From: Channa striata
Lineage: Eukaryota; Chordata; Actinopteri; Anabantiformes; Channidae
Direction of reading: 5' to 3'
NCBI GenBank assembly: GCA_033026295.1
Contig: CM065183.1
Location: 12,874,657 to 12,938,656 of the forward strand
Length of the DNA stretch: 64,000 nucleotides
Shown: piece by piece, positions 1-11,062 of the stretch
Layout: every line of letters starts with the position of its first letter
Numbering within the stretch: the stretch's first letter is position 1
The notes under the pieces: model-generated
The model's input: only the letters and a program-made list of their open reading frames with translations
The model's database searches: none
What the model was told of the DNA's origin: nothing
Program-made: the position numbers and the translations under genes

Positions 1-2882
1 ATTCAGTGCTGCAACTGGATCTAGATAGCTGGGGCTAAGAAAGTGTAAGCGTTTGCTCAACTGCTAAAATACATCAGGTAGATCATGCATGAATGGTGTA
101 AACTTTGTGTTTCCCTCTGTGTGGAAAGGTAGTGCTTTCTCCAAATATCAGAATATAATACTGTATATTTGTCTCTTTAGTAATTATAATGAAGCATTGA
201 AGATGCTTGGGGATAGTGGGACAAGTTGGTTCATCAGTGGCAACAAGTGGTTTAACTTTGCCAAAAATGTCACTGCCAGTTCATCTTTTGAAAAACTAAC
301 CCTCATATACAACAAGAAAACGTAGACTTTTACTGTAATAAATCAAGCAAAACATAAATATTTCTCCAGTTTTATTCCTTTTCCCAAGCTAATTAGACTT
401 TTGACCTGCCAGTTAGCAATAACACTTAATTTAATTAAACTAATGAAAATCATAATAACTCAAATACCTAATGTAGTTTACAATTCCCAAGGCTGGGTTT
501 TTTATTCTTTTAAGTTTACAATTATTGCACTCTGGAGTTTTATTGACTTTAAATCAATCTTCACCAAAAGACACACACATACACTGTACTCTAGACTGAC
601 CTCAGCTTTTCTGTGAATATATTACCGGCTTTATTTTCTTCCACAATTCATTTTTCAAACTTCTGCTCACATCCAGTAGTGTTGTTCCTGTCAAAACCAC
701 ACAAAAAAATTGTCCCAAACTTCAAAATACAGATACTCATGCAATGCAAATCAATTCATTCGATTCTGTCACACCTCAACATAATTACAAATTCGCACAC
801 ACAGCTGCACAAATTGTCCCCGAATTTCATTCTCTCACAGCCAATAATATGAGCTGTCAAAAAACCAGGCAGACAGGCATGCATGGCTGCAACACCCACC
901 CTAGCACAACCAAAATTTATGGACCATTTCACAGTATCTGGCTCTCATCGATGAAGAGTGCCTGTGTGTGCTAGAATGGTAAATATCAGAGGAAATTAGT
1001 TGTCCAGCTACGGCAATCTGGCCATCTGTCTCCCACAGCAGAAACACAGAAATAAATCAAATAATAGGACAGAGAATAGACTGAAAAATATGAGGACTGA
1101 AGCTTAGGAATAATTGTGAGAGAATGTTGACATTAGACAGTGAATTGCCAGTAGTACTGAGAAAAACAAAGAATACAGCATATTCAACAAATTACAACAG
1201 AGCGCATAATTGAAAGAGTTAGTCTGTGACTGGTGTACAACACTGTACATTCCATCAAAGTTCAATAGATCTAACAACATTGGCAGTTTGGGCCCAAGGC
1301 AAATCCAGCATTTACACTTGCTATTGCTCTGACTATGAACAGAGCCATAATAAAAAGAAAAGAGAGGTGTTGCAGGCTCAACCTGTATGTTATTCTATTG
1401 CACTTACAAACTGTAAGTACAGTATTTATTGTGATTACAATGCAGAGTCATTAATCATAATTTGATACATATTTTTTTACTACAATAAAGTAGTAATTTA
1501 GTTGATTGATATCTTTACCTGTCATGCCTCTAAAAACTCAGTCTGGCCACCCCTGTAAAAAATAGTTTAGACCCTCCACTGGACGCAGTTAATGTGCCCA
1601 GTCTTAGCAACGTAACACTGCAGACACAGAGCCGCAGCAGTGACATCAGTGCCATGAAAATGAGCAATAAAGGCAGCACTGAATTTATGACTTAACTGTA
1701 AGTCACAGTTACAGTGAGTTTGTGTAATTGCCTCTTAAATTAATCTGTAATACCCAATGCCAGTAAGTCATCATATTTCCTAATAACACAACAATTAAAG
1801 CAAAGACCTATAATTCCTTAACACTGTAGATGTTTTAAATCAAATGTGAGCAAACAACATTATTAGTATTATTTAACAATACTAATACTTGTAACAGAGT
1901 CAAACCAGTATACCCATTACCTCACATCTCAGCAAACCTGATGTGATGTTGGGCTCTTTGGGTTTGTCTGCTTAACAGGACTGTCAGTTTAAATTCTAGT
2001 AGTGATGGAGAAACAAGTGGCTCTACACTCCACAATAATGTATTTCACCTGTTTCAGCATTGTTTAGCTGAGAGCTCCTGGGAGCTTCTTCATAACTTCA
2101 CTAAAATGGAATCTGGAGTTCCCTTGAGGTCTTGCTTAAAACCCTATCTGAACCCCGACAGTCACAGAGGATCAAAGTACAAACCAAACAAAGTCAGCAC
2201 AAACTTGGTTATGATACAGAGAATCAACCAGAAATAAAACGGACAATTCTGCAACCAGATTATGTCTTTTTATTCCCCTCCCATCGTGTGTCGTCTTTCC
2301 TGTTATTGTTAAATAGATTTTTACCTTTTTTCTCTTTTTTATAGCTTAATTGGAAGTTATCTGCAATGAGCTTATCAGCAAGAAGTAGTCGCACAGGTAC
2401 AACTACCTCCCACCCAAAATGGCGCAAATACACCATTTCTGTGGCGGTCACTATTCAGTGCCTCAGACACAGTGGCTTTTGTTCTATTACCTCGAAGTCG
2501 CTGAAAAGCAATTCCTCTGCATCATTTCTGATACAGCTGTTATCAGTGGCACTTCAAGCTGCGGGAGTAAAGCACTGCACCAGCAGACGCTTACAACCGA
2601 ACAGCAAAAATCCATTAGTGGAATGTAAATATGACAGGTTTTTAACATACTGTAGGTTTGTGGCTGATGAAGCCACCAGGCTGTGATGAGTGGACAGGAT
2701 GATGTCCAGTCCTCCTTGACAAAGACATCCAGCCTGCAGCAGCTGAAGCTGGTGTTTTTTGAGGCTCTCACACGTGCCACTCCAGGTCCCAGTCAGCATT
2801 TTGTGTAAGTGCCCCCACCTGGGAAACACCCACACACAGTAATGCAGAAAAGCTGGGGGGGGGCTGTTTCTAAAAATGTTGT
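1..2882. other. AT-rich non-coding stretch, no gene recognised
   Basis: I see no exon, RNA gene or clear mobile element here. Open frames are under about 110 codons, occur on both strands and have no recognisable domain. The longest in this part (106 codons near 2.4-2.7 kb) has a serine-rich, unremarkable composition. A hAT-like terminal motif near 1555 was considered and rejected. Confidence 0.6.
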
Positions 2883-2901
2883 TTCTTCTTCTTCTTCTTC
2901 T
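2883..2901 (+). repeat. (TTC)n microsatellite
   Basis: About six uninterrupted TTC units. It produces the arginine-rich start of a spurious minus-strand reading frame, which is why that frame is not called as a gene. Confidence 0.9.
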
Positions 2902-3153
2902 GTTATCATTCAATGACGCCCAATGATAGCTCCAGCTTCAACATGCTGTCAGTGAAATCAGCTGACCCTAACCTTCACGTGGATGCCACAGTGTGGACTA
3001 TACCTGAGAATTAAATCATGGTGCTCCTGATGTTAGGTTGGGCAGCCGGTGTCCACTAGAAGAGGGGACGTTGCTTAAGAAAATCATTAAAAGTTAATGT
3101 GTGTCCACCGCTCAGGTCAGCTGAGTTAAATGACGTGCTGATGGTGACTGATA

Positions 3154-3188
3154 GAGTAGTACCAGTGCTGCTGCTACTGGTGCTACTC
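3154..3188. repeat. Short inverted repeat (hairpin)
   Basis: Arms GAGTAGTACCAGT and ACTGGTGCTACTC pair over 13 positions with a single G-T wobble around the 9-base loop GCTGCTGCT. It is too short for a typical microRNA precursor unless the flanks also pair, which I do not see. Confidence 0.7.
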
Positions 3189-4264
3189 TCCTGCTCTGTC
3201 GCACATGCCATCGTTTCGCTTCGGATTTCTCCCCTGCTATGATAGATGGGTCAGGCCAGACATCTCCTTTGCCAATCAGTCTTTCTGTCAATAAAAAACA
3301 GAATTGCCTTCAGCTGCAAGGCACAAACACTGTTTCTTGTGTATGACAGTAAGTTCAAGTATGTGCATAGGAATAGAGATTAAGGAACTGATTGTAGTGT
3401 GTAAAATCTGAATAGGAACATGACTGTTTTGCTGAAGGTATGAATACAGTGGACCCTTTACTAAACTCATCTCACCTCACCTACTATCTAATTAATCAAA
3501 AAATGGAATGTTGGGGAACATATTAACGTACCACATTGACCTTATGAGATTCAGCAACAGTAAAATAGCGTTATTTTGCATCAACTGCATCACTTGCTTT
3601 CACCGTGAACTATAGCCTGGATGTGAAGACAATACAGTATTTGTCATTTCTTTGTGTTTACTGGGCCCTGCCATTAAGTGAAAGAAACGGAGAGAATCTG
3701 CCGTTTCTGAGATCACAGAACTCCTGCCTGGCACCAAAGGATTTCTACCCTACATTGAGCCTCTGTGTTTCTTCAAGACAATTTCACTTCATAGACAAAA
3801 AATTATTAATAAAAACTAGAACAACATCCATGTCTTTCTTCATTGCTTCAACTAACTAATAACAAGAAAAGAAACAAGTATCCAATATCTGTGAAATGTG
3901 CAAAAACATCTTAATATACCACACAATTGGATTGTTATGATTATAATGAAAAGTACATGAAGATGGATTCAAATTAGCCAATCTTGATGTGATGATCTAA
4001 GGCCCAGAACCACCACTAGCAGGTCACAAAATAACTCTTGACAAAGCTGCACATACTTCTCACGTTAACAATGTGTCTGCGATTCGTCATTTTTGTGCAA
4101 AACCTGGCAGTATATATGGCACAATGATGAAGAAGCCCAGATGAGACGTTTCCATGCCCAACTGCAGCTGACTGTAGTAGCCATATGAACCATGTGGCTG
4201 CAGATGGCACGCTCCATTTGTTGTCTTCACATCAAATGTTTGCTGCTTCTTCATCTATACAATT
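3189..4264. other. Non-coding stretch, nothing recognised
   Basis: AT-rich DNA with only short frames (84 codons or fewer) in conflicting orientations. No repeat family or RNA gene was recognised. Confidence 0.6.
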
Positions 4265-4289
4265 AATAATAATAATTATTATTATTATT
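4265..4289. repeat. (AAT)n/(ATT)n self-complementary microsatellite
   Basis: Four AAT units run directly into four ATT units, so the 25 bases can fold back on themselves. This is a common slippage-prone simple repeat. Confidence 0.9.
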
Positions 4290-5039
4290 TAAAAAATACT
4301 GTCATAATGTCAAAGTTCCCACCAACAGTAACTTTTCAGTTATATTTTGTTCTGATGAATTGCCTTCACACACAAGTCTCTGACACCACGTGCAATGGCA
4401 CAGTGTCAGTGAAACGACTCATCCAGGTCTCTAGCTTAAATATCCAGTGTATGTCTCTTATAGCAGCTGTGAACATAAACAATTTTTACCACAAGGCTCT
4501 GGCTGAGGCGCATAGCAACATTAAAATCCATTTCTAGGGCCATAATCCATATAACAACAGAGGCAGGGTGGTAAATACAGGTAATAAATAGAAAAAAGAA
4601 AAGGAGCGGAAGTTTGAGGCATGTTGTGTTTGCTGTGTGGATGTGTTATATGCACATGTTTGACCCGTGGGACAGTTGCTCAGGTCTGTAAGTGTTTCAT
4701 CTAAAAAGTACATTTGTCACCTGTTATCCCATGTGGGTTAGGGTGTCTCTCCCTCCTTTTGTGTGTGTGTGCACATGTTATGTTTTTTAGTTTTCAGACC
4801 AGCTGGTCCTGCAGGTAGCTGTGAGTTTTTGCAATTAACCTCTGACAGTGTTCTGTCCTACTCTTATCCTCTCATCTCTCCTCCTTCTTGTTCAGTTGCA
4901 CCCTCACATAAATACACAAACCGAGAAAAACTAAAGCTACCGAAATGTATAAATGCATGAATTAAGAGAAGATGTAACATGATCTGCGGCTGCTCCTGAA
5001 TGAAGAGATGCACACAGCAACACAAACAGTTGAGCTAAA
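4290..5039. other. Non-coding stretch, nothing recognised
   Basis: AT-rich DNA with a short GT run near 4761. The frames present (76 and 65 codons) have no recognisable domain. Confidence 0.6.
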
Positions 5040-6260
5040 AAGTTTCCATCCTTTACATAAAAATTGTATTGTGTTTTTTTTTAAATTTTGGAATAATATT
5101 TAATGCACATTCAGCTCGGTTAAATGCAATTTATTTATAAGAAGTAACAAAAAAGTAAACAATTGAGAAGTTATAGTAAAATAGATGATTTCAACCCTGC
5201 ATCCTGCTAAGTAACAAATAATGTAAAATCAGGAATCTGATCTTTAAAAAGACTCTCGGCACTTTATGCTCAAAATGTGGGACCAGGTGTATTAAACTGC
5301 ACTTGACATTTTGCACATGTGTAGATCTCCAGGGGTTAGTCATCAGCAGTTTGCTGAGAGCAATCAAAATAATGGGATCAGGAAAACTGCTTTCAGAAGA
5401 TCTCAAATGAAACTGGTAAACCTTTACAAACGTGGAAAGGAATATTAAAATATTTCAAAGTGTTTAGAAATACTAGTTCCAACTGCAAAAGATGAATAAC
5501 AGAGTAAACATGGACACATGAAGACTCCTCCTAAAAGTGGAAACTAACAGAAAGTACCACTAGATAATTTGTGCAGGATGTACACACTAATCTGAAAATC
5601 CGTATCTCCAGAGTCAAGCATTGGCTGCACAAGACAGGAAGCCATTGTTTACTTCTAAACATAACTGCTTGGAGTATGTCAAATATGTGAACTGAGATTA
5701 CATAATATTAATTATTTGGTCAAAATTCACACAGGTAGGTATAGTGACAATAAGGAGAGGAACGCTATTCCCACAGTCAGACACGGTGGGACTCAGGCAC
5801 TGGAGGTGTCCATAAAGTGAAGAGAAGAATGAATGCGGCCAGCACCCTCAGTCAAAAAGCTAAACTAAGGAAGCAGGGGATCCTTCAGCAACACAAGGTT
5901 CCAACTCAGTCAACTCAGGAATTGGTTTCCCCATGACCTTTACAGTCTCCATATTTAAAAATCCATGGATACATTTGAAAAAGCCGGTTAATGGCAGACA
6001 ACCAAGCAGTCTGGTAGACTTGAAATCATTACGCCATTAAGAATGGACTAAAATTTCACCTGAATGGATTAATACGCTGCTCAGAGAGCAGCCACAGAGG
6101 TTGGATGGGTTTCTAGGGCAAAGGGAGGAAATACAAAGTATTAGAGAACATTTCATATTCATAATTCTACAATACATTTTGCATACTTTGTGTATTTAAT
6201 ATGTAGTAAATGTAAATTTCATTTCTTAAAAAATCTATATTCAGTAGCGATTTTTACTTT
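5040..6260 (+). mobile_element. Degenerate Tc1-like DNA transposon (Tc1/mariner)
   Basis: The DNA follows the order of a Tc1-like element. There is a 5' non-coding part. Around 5382-5470 comes transposase-type sequence (AATGAAACTGGTAAACCTTT, then GTGGAAAGGAATA and TTTCAAAGTGTTTAGAAAT). Later come the segment with CCACAGTCAGACACGGTGGG near 5771, GGAATTGGTTTCCCCATGAC near 5921, and a C-terminal part near 6040-6105. AT-rich 3' sequence follows. Large parts, including most of the central DDE region, are missing or scrambled, and no frame stays open, so the copy is dead. The outer limits are approximate because clean terminal inverted repeats were not found. Assignment rests on remembered consensus text. 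Confidence 0.72.
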
Positions 6261-6329
6261 CTCCAAAGTTTTACTTTTCTGTAGTTGTGTATTTTTCTTA
6301 TTTTGTCAATTATCTTAGAGGTCAAATGT

Positions 6330-6435
6330 GAAAAGAGCAAGAAACAGACAATGAGAGGAGAAGAAGAGTGTGGAAAGATGAAAACAAGCACAAGGGGAAA
6401 AACTGAGAAAGCAGAAGAGAGGCATAGAGAGTCAA
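6330..6435 (+). repeat. Purine-rich low-complexity tract
   Basis: About 100 bases made largely of A and G on the plus strand, with scattered GAGAAGAAG-like units. No gene is associated with it. Such tracts can form triplex-prone DNA, but nothing here shows function. Confidence 0.6.
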
Positions 6436-7960
6436 ATTAAAGGGATTAGACAGCTTATTCCCCCTTAATTCCCTTATCACCCCCTCTCACAGCGGATTGG
6501 GTTTTCACAGCGATGTTTACATGACCCCATATCCTTCTGAAGCCAAATGGCCCACATTATGCTAAATCCCCCATTTACCTGGAATAATCCTTCCCAGACA
6601 CTCAGTAGCCCACTACCTAAATGTCTGAGTCCAGAGCCTGACGGGGTCGTAGAACATTTACACATGGAAAGGAGGAGATTTGTATAAATATTTTGCACAT
6701 ACAAAAAAATTTTATTTCAAGAACAATGGCAAATTCTTAAAGGCAGAAGCCATATATGCAGTCCTCCTGGGCACCACCAGCTAGAAAGGTGCAAAAAGAG
6801 ATCTTTTTAATTTAATTTGAATTATTTTAAAATCTTTTGAGCAATATTTAAGGAGGATCTGCGCACAGTTTCTTTCTAATTACACTTACTGGCATTACAC
6901 ACATCGCACCCCTGACACACGAGCATTCGGACTGAGTACGGCTGATGTAGGTCGGTGACAGCTACCTGCAGCAGCTTTGACGGACAGATGTTGTGAGCAG
7001 AGGATGGACCTGAACGCAGGTGAAGTTTAATTCATTTCAGTTGACAGCAAGTTGGCAGTGTGTCGTCCAGATTTGTTCCTCATGTGCCTCAAATAAATAA
7101 GGTTCCTGCAGAAATCTTAAATGTTCAGGTCCTGTTAGTTTCATTTCCACCACTTCAGAGAACCACTTCACCAGTAATATAGCCTCACTATATGACTGAT
7201 TAAGAATGAGATTAGGTGATTTGACAACTAGTCGGACCTAGTGTAGGTGGGCTGTGTCAGTACTGACAGTCAGCAGAGAAAATCACTAAATTGTTCATTA
7301 CATTTTAGTTACTTCCAGTCATTTTCACAATCAAGCCTGTTTCACCTGAACGCCAGGCAATGTTAGGAAAATTCAGCCTTGGACATTATTTGGAGTGGCC
7401 TTTCAGACTTGTAACTTGCAGTTGGAGATCATTCGAGTGCTTCCTCACGTTTTAAAATCTGCACAAGTTCCGTGTGCGATTGGTGTGCACAGGAGGCAGA
7501 ACATGACATAAAATAAAAGATTTGAGAAACAGTTTTGTTTACAGCTCACTGGAGCCCTGCATTTTATTAAAAAAAAAGTTCAGTGGCAGTCGAGTGATAG
7601 AAACGTCATGAACACGCACACACACCGTTTGAGACAGAGCCGCAGGCAACACGCACAAGCTTGGTCTTTGCCTTTCACACAGGTCAGTTAAGTTTAAAAA
7701 GTACATGTGATGTCATTATGATACATGAAAGGACATAAAAAACGTCTAACAATTAGCTTTTTAGCGTTATCTGATTCTGTGGAATAATAACAAGTTCATG
7801 TAGGGTTGGCAAAACATCCAGAAACAGTTAGAAATAAGATCAGGAATAAGTATTTTACCCAGTTCTAATCTGTCCATGCTCAAACCATTAAAGTAAAAAG
7901 TTCCATTGTAGATGGGGCGGACTTCTTAGCAAACTTTTCGAAGACCTTGTTCAGCAGGGT
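6436..7960. other. Non-coding stretch, nothing firm recognised
   Basis: No exon or repeat family was identified. Near 6995-7030 a short ATG frame runs into a good-looking splice donor (CGCAG followed by GTGAAG), but the frame encodes only about eight residues and has no support from neighbours, so no exon is called. Confidence 0.5.
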
Positions 7961-8075
7961 GGCTGGTGGCTCAGTGGTAAAGCATTGTAAATATACAAAA
8001 TGGGCATCAAGTGTGAAAACTTATGCCAAATCAACGGATCATGTTTGGATTGGATTTATTTTTGCGGGGTCAGAG
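7961..8075 (+). repeat. Possible tRNA-derived SINE head
   Basis: TGGCTCAGTGG at 7967-7977 matches the RNA polymerase III A-box consensus, and the surrounding GGTGGCTCAGTGGTAAAGCA resembles the tRNA-like head of fish SINEs. A matching B box was not found, so this is either a truncated, diverged SINE or a chance match. Its 3' limit is arbitrary. Confidence 0.35.
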
Positions 8076-8579
8076 AAGTCAAATGTCTACATGAGGTGTT
8101 GTCAGCGAAGGAAATCCTTTCAACACTGTGAATGTGCCCAAGAAGAACATAAAACTCAGTAGAACCTACATGAGCGTTGTACAACATGTGACATTTTGAC
8201 AAAGACCAGTAACATTTGCTTTGTTCCTCTACAGTCTGTGCTGCCATAGACTCGTTCACAGTGCTGCGTACAGTAAAAGCAGTAACATTACGGAAAGCTG
8301 GGCTTGCACAAGTATTAACAAATTATCCCCACCTCCTGCTGGGAGCTCCTGTGTGATCCTCTCCTTCACGGACAGTCTTCAGTGCTGTGAACCAGCGAGT
8401 GAGTAAGGTTTGAATTTTCTATCAATGACTTCTGTCCACAGTTACCGTGCATCGCCGGAACACTGCCCTGATGTTTCTGAGGCCTAAAAACTACAGATGT
8501 GTTGCATCTTTGTGATTGTTAATGCATATTTAGGTCAGTTTTTGTGTCTGTCATCATTGCGTGTTTGCATCCATGGTCA

Positions 8580-9165
8580 TTATACAAAATCCAGCTTCTT
8601 TCATTTAAGACAGTTGGCAAGAGTTGAATCATATTTGTCAAAAGAACACTTCCAGACAGTTATCCATGCATTTGTCACAACTCGGCTGGATTACTGTAAC
8701 TCTTTGGTGTGTCTCACTCGTCCCTGTCCTGTCTTCAGCTGGTACAAAATGCTGGTACAACGGAGCACAGAAGAGAGGACACATAACGCGCTGTTAGCCT
8801 CGCTGCACTGACCTCCTGTCCATCTTAGAGTTCATTTTTAAAATTCTTCTGTTTGTTTTTAAATCTGTAGATGGTCTTGCCCCCCCTCCCTCTCTGAGCT
8901 GCTATGTGTGCCCTCCCCGTCCCAGTTGCTCAGGTCAGCTGACCAGCTGCTTCTGTATGTGCCCAAGAAACAAAGGAGGCTCAGGGGAGACGGAGCATTT
9001 GCTGTCGCAGGCCCTAAGGTTGTAGAATGCATTCTGAAAGTTACACCGACCTCCTCACTGGCTGTTTCTAAATCAAAGCTTAAAAATTTTTTTTTCTCCC
9101 TGCCTTTTGACCAAGCAAGAGAGTTTGGATTTACTTTGGCTTTACTACTGTCTCTCTTGTAATTA
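8580..9165 (+). mobile_element. L2-type LINE fragment, ORF2 C-terminal end
   Basis: Translation of the plus strand gives the typical end of an L2/CR1-group ORF2 protein: FFHLRQLARV, then TVIHAFVTTRLDYCNSL, LLASLH followed by the HWLPVHLR-equivalent, and LRSADQLLLYVPK. It closes with a KSKLKNFFFSLPFD-like segment near 9075. These are the conserved blocks after the reverse transcriptase domain. The frame shifts several times (near 8711 and 8808) and carries stops, so it is a 5'-truncated, dead insertion, which is the usual fate of LINE copies. No reverse transcriptase catalytic box is present. Confidence 0.82.
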
Positions 9166-9764
9166 TGCCTCTCTTTGTCTTTCTCTCTGGTAATTTTATG
9201 ATTGTGATTGTCCACATACTAGAGATGCTGTAAAATACACTCTGCTTTACGTAATAAACAGTTACCAATATTTCATTTATTGACAAACATTCCAATTACG
9301 TTATTACAAATTCTTGAATGTACACCTCCTTCAATGAAAAACCCTGAATCTATCAAAATGCAAATATTGTTTATTTCAATATTATACTGCAGACAAACTG
9401 TTTGTGTGGTTTGCCAAAAGCATACTGCATTCTAAATATATGTCAAGGGCAGAGCGGCTTCTCTTTAAATTTGTTTTTATTCTAACCTATCAGCTCAAAA
9501 TATCTGTGCCTTCTTTCTGTGCTTTCTAGATGGATGAACACAGACACCTGCCTTTCTTATAACTAAGCAACAAAGTAGACTTAAACACCAGATGTTACAC
9601 AGGAAAGGTTAAAAGATAAAGAAAATCAAACGAAATGTATTTTTACTCTACCTCTGAACACTTTCAAAACACACAAACAACACATACATATTTAGGGGCT
9701 TGAATCTTAATGAACCTGTTTACACAAAGAAAGTGATATTCTTAGTTAAGCCTGTTGAAACAAT
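9166..9764. other. Non-coding stretch, nothing recognised
   Basis: AT-rich DNA following the LINE fragment. It may include the decayed LINE 3' untranslated end. No gene was recognised. Confidence 0.5.
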
Positions 9765-9905
9765 TACAAAGAGGCAAAATAACGACAAAGACATGCAAAA
9801 CAACCACAATTGGAGGCAAAACAATCACCATGAGACACAAAACAATAACAGACACACAAAGCAATCAAAGGGACAAAGAGACAAAACAAGCAGACACAAA
9901 AAGTG
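9765..9905 (+). repeat. Degenerate CAAAGAGACAAAA-type minisatellite
   Basis: Diverged units of about 20 bases with the pattern CAAAACAAnnACAAAGAGGC/ACA repeat across the block. It explains the Asn/Gln/Lys/His-rich 68-codon frame here, which is not a gene. An inverted, longer block of the same type lies at 49195-49500. Confidence 0.8.
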
Positions 9906-11023
9906 ACATGCAATCTAACTGTAAATAATACACAATTCATTGTTGCTACGATCTGGAGCTGTCAATTGGCGTTTGAACACATTTTACTAATTTTACAAAT
10001 GGTGTCCATCTTCTTTGTGCTTCAACGCTTTTTGTCTCCCTGATATGCCAACAAATTTAATCAGCTCAGCAACAGAGACTGATATCACTTCTGTATTTGT
10101 GGAAAATACACTGAGCTCAGAACCACACACACATTTCATTTTATTAGAGCTCCAGATATAATCCAAAACAGCCTATTTCCAAGACCAAGTGATATGCTTC
10201 ACAGCACAGGATTGGCTGGAAATTGGTTTATGACAGGTTGCCCAGTCTGCCCTGGCAATCTTTTTTGTTGCAGTCACAACAAGATCAGAATCTGCTCAGA
10301 TGATAGGAAGATGCTATAATGCAAACCTTAAAGAGTCGCTTCACAGTTTATGGTAAGATATGAAAGACTTAGCAGTTCACCTAGAGGTCAGTGTCCATGC
10401 CGGGAAAACATATTATATATTTTACTAAACAACCTCTCCTATCATCAACTTTTATATTCATCTGTGGCAAGATGAATAACCACTGCCCTCTTAGCTTAGA
10501 GGCAGCGTTGTACAAACATCTCCTGCTTTTAAAACTGAGAAAAAAATTTCGAATACTGTATTAAATGTATTATTAGGTTGTGATCCACCTGCTGAATAAT
10601 GTTCCCTATAGTCAGTTGGCTGTCTGGTTAGTGTTGCCTTTCTTCTATATTTTCTTCGTCTTTCCTGCCAGCAGTCTTTAGCACCCTAAGGTTTCAAAGG
10701 CCATCAGCAGGGACAGAAGAAGGGCCTAAAGGGACCCAGGGCTGGAACGCGGTTACTGCAGAGGATTGGACATAAGCTCCTCAGCAGGCGAATACACACA
10801 GTCTGTGTTCATACCAGCATGAGTCCCGAACTCATTTGCATTGTCAGTCTTTGACACTGTAGTCAGAGCTGTTGGCCAGTCTACAGCAGCAGAAGAAGGG
10901 AGCAGGCAAAGCCAACTGTGTGTGAAAACTTTACATTGTCGGCATGTAGCATAGACAAGAAACAAAACCAAACCATTTCATTGTGCAGCAGCAGACTGGC
11001 AACATAAAGCGTCATGGGAACTT
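9906..11023. other. Non-coding stretch, nothing recognised
   Basis: No recognisable exon, RNA gene or repeat. The 72-codon minus-strand frame near 10.75-10.97 kb has no domain signature. Confidence 0.55.
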
Positions 11024-11062
11024 ACAAACTGCACCTACAGTGTTATTTTAGGTGCAGTTTGT
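11024..11062. repeat. Perfect 13-bp inverted repeat with 13-base loop
   Basis: ACAAACTGCACCT at 11024-11036 is the exact reverse complement of AGGTGCAGTTTGT at 11050-11062. The bases just outside do not continue the pairing, so the stem stops at 13 bp. It could be a small hairpin, the remains of a fold-back element, or chance. It is shorter than a standard microRNA precursor. Confidence 0.8.

Noticed and set aside
1500..1555. GTCTGGCCACCCCTG as a hAT-type terminal repeat
   Set aside because: The reverse reading CAGGGGTGGCCAGAC fits a hAT style, but no second end and no target duplication could be found.
2554..2913. 119-codon minus-strand frame with Arg-rich start
   Set aside because: The Arg-rich start is the (TTC)n microsatellite. 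The rest has no domain and overlaps frames on the other strand.
6975..7035. Possible small first exon with donor CGCAG/GTGAAG
   Set aside because: The frame is only about eight codons and no partner exon was found.
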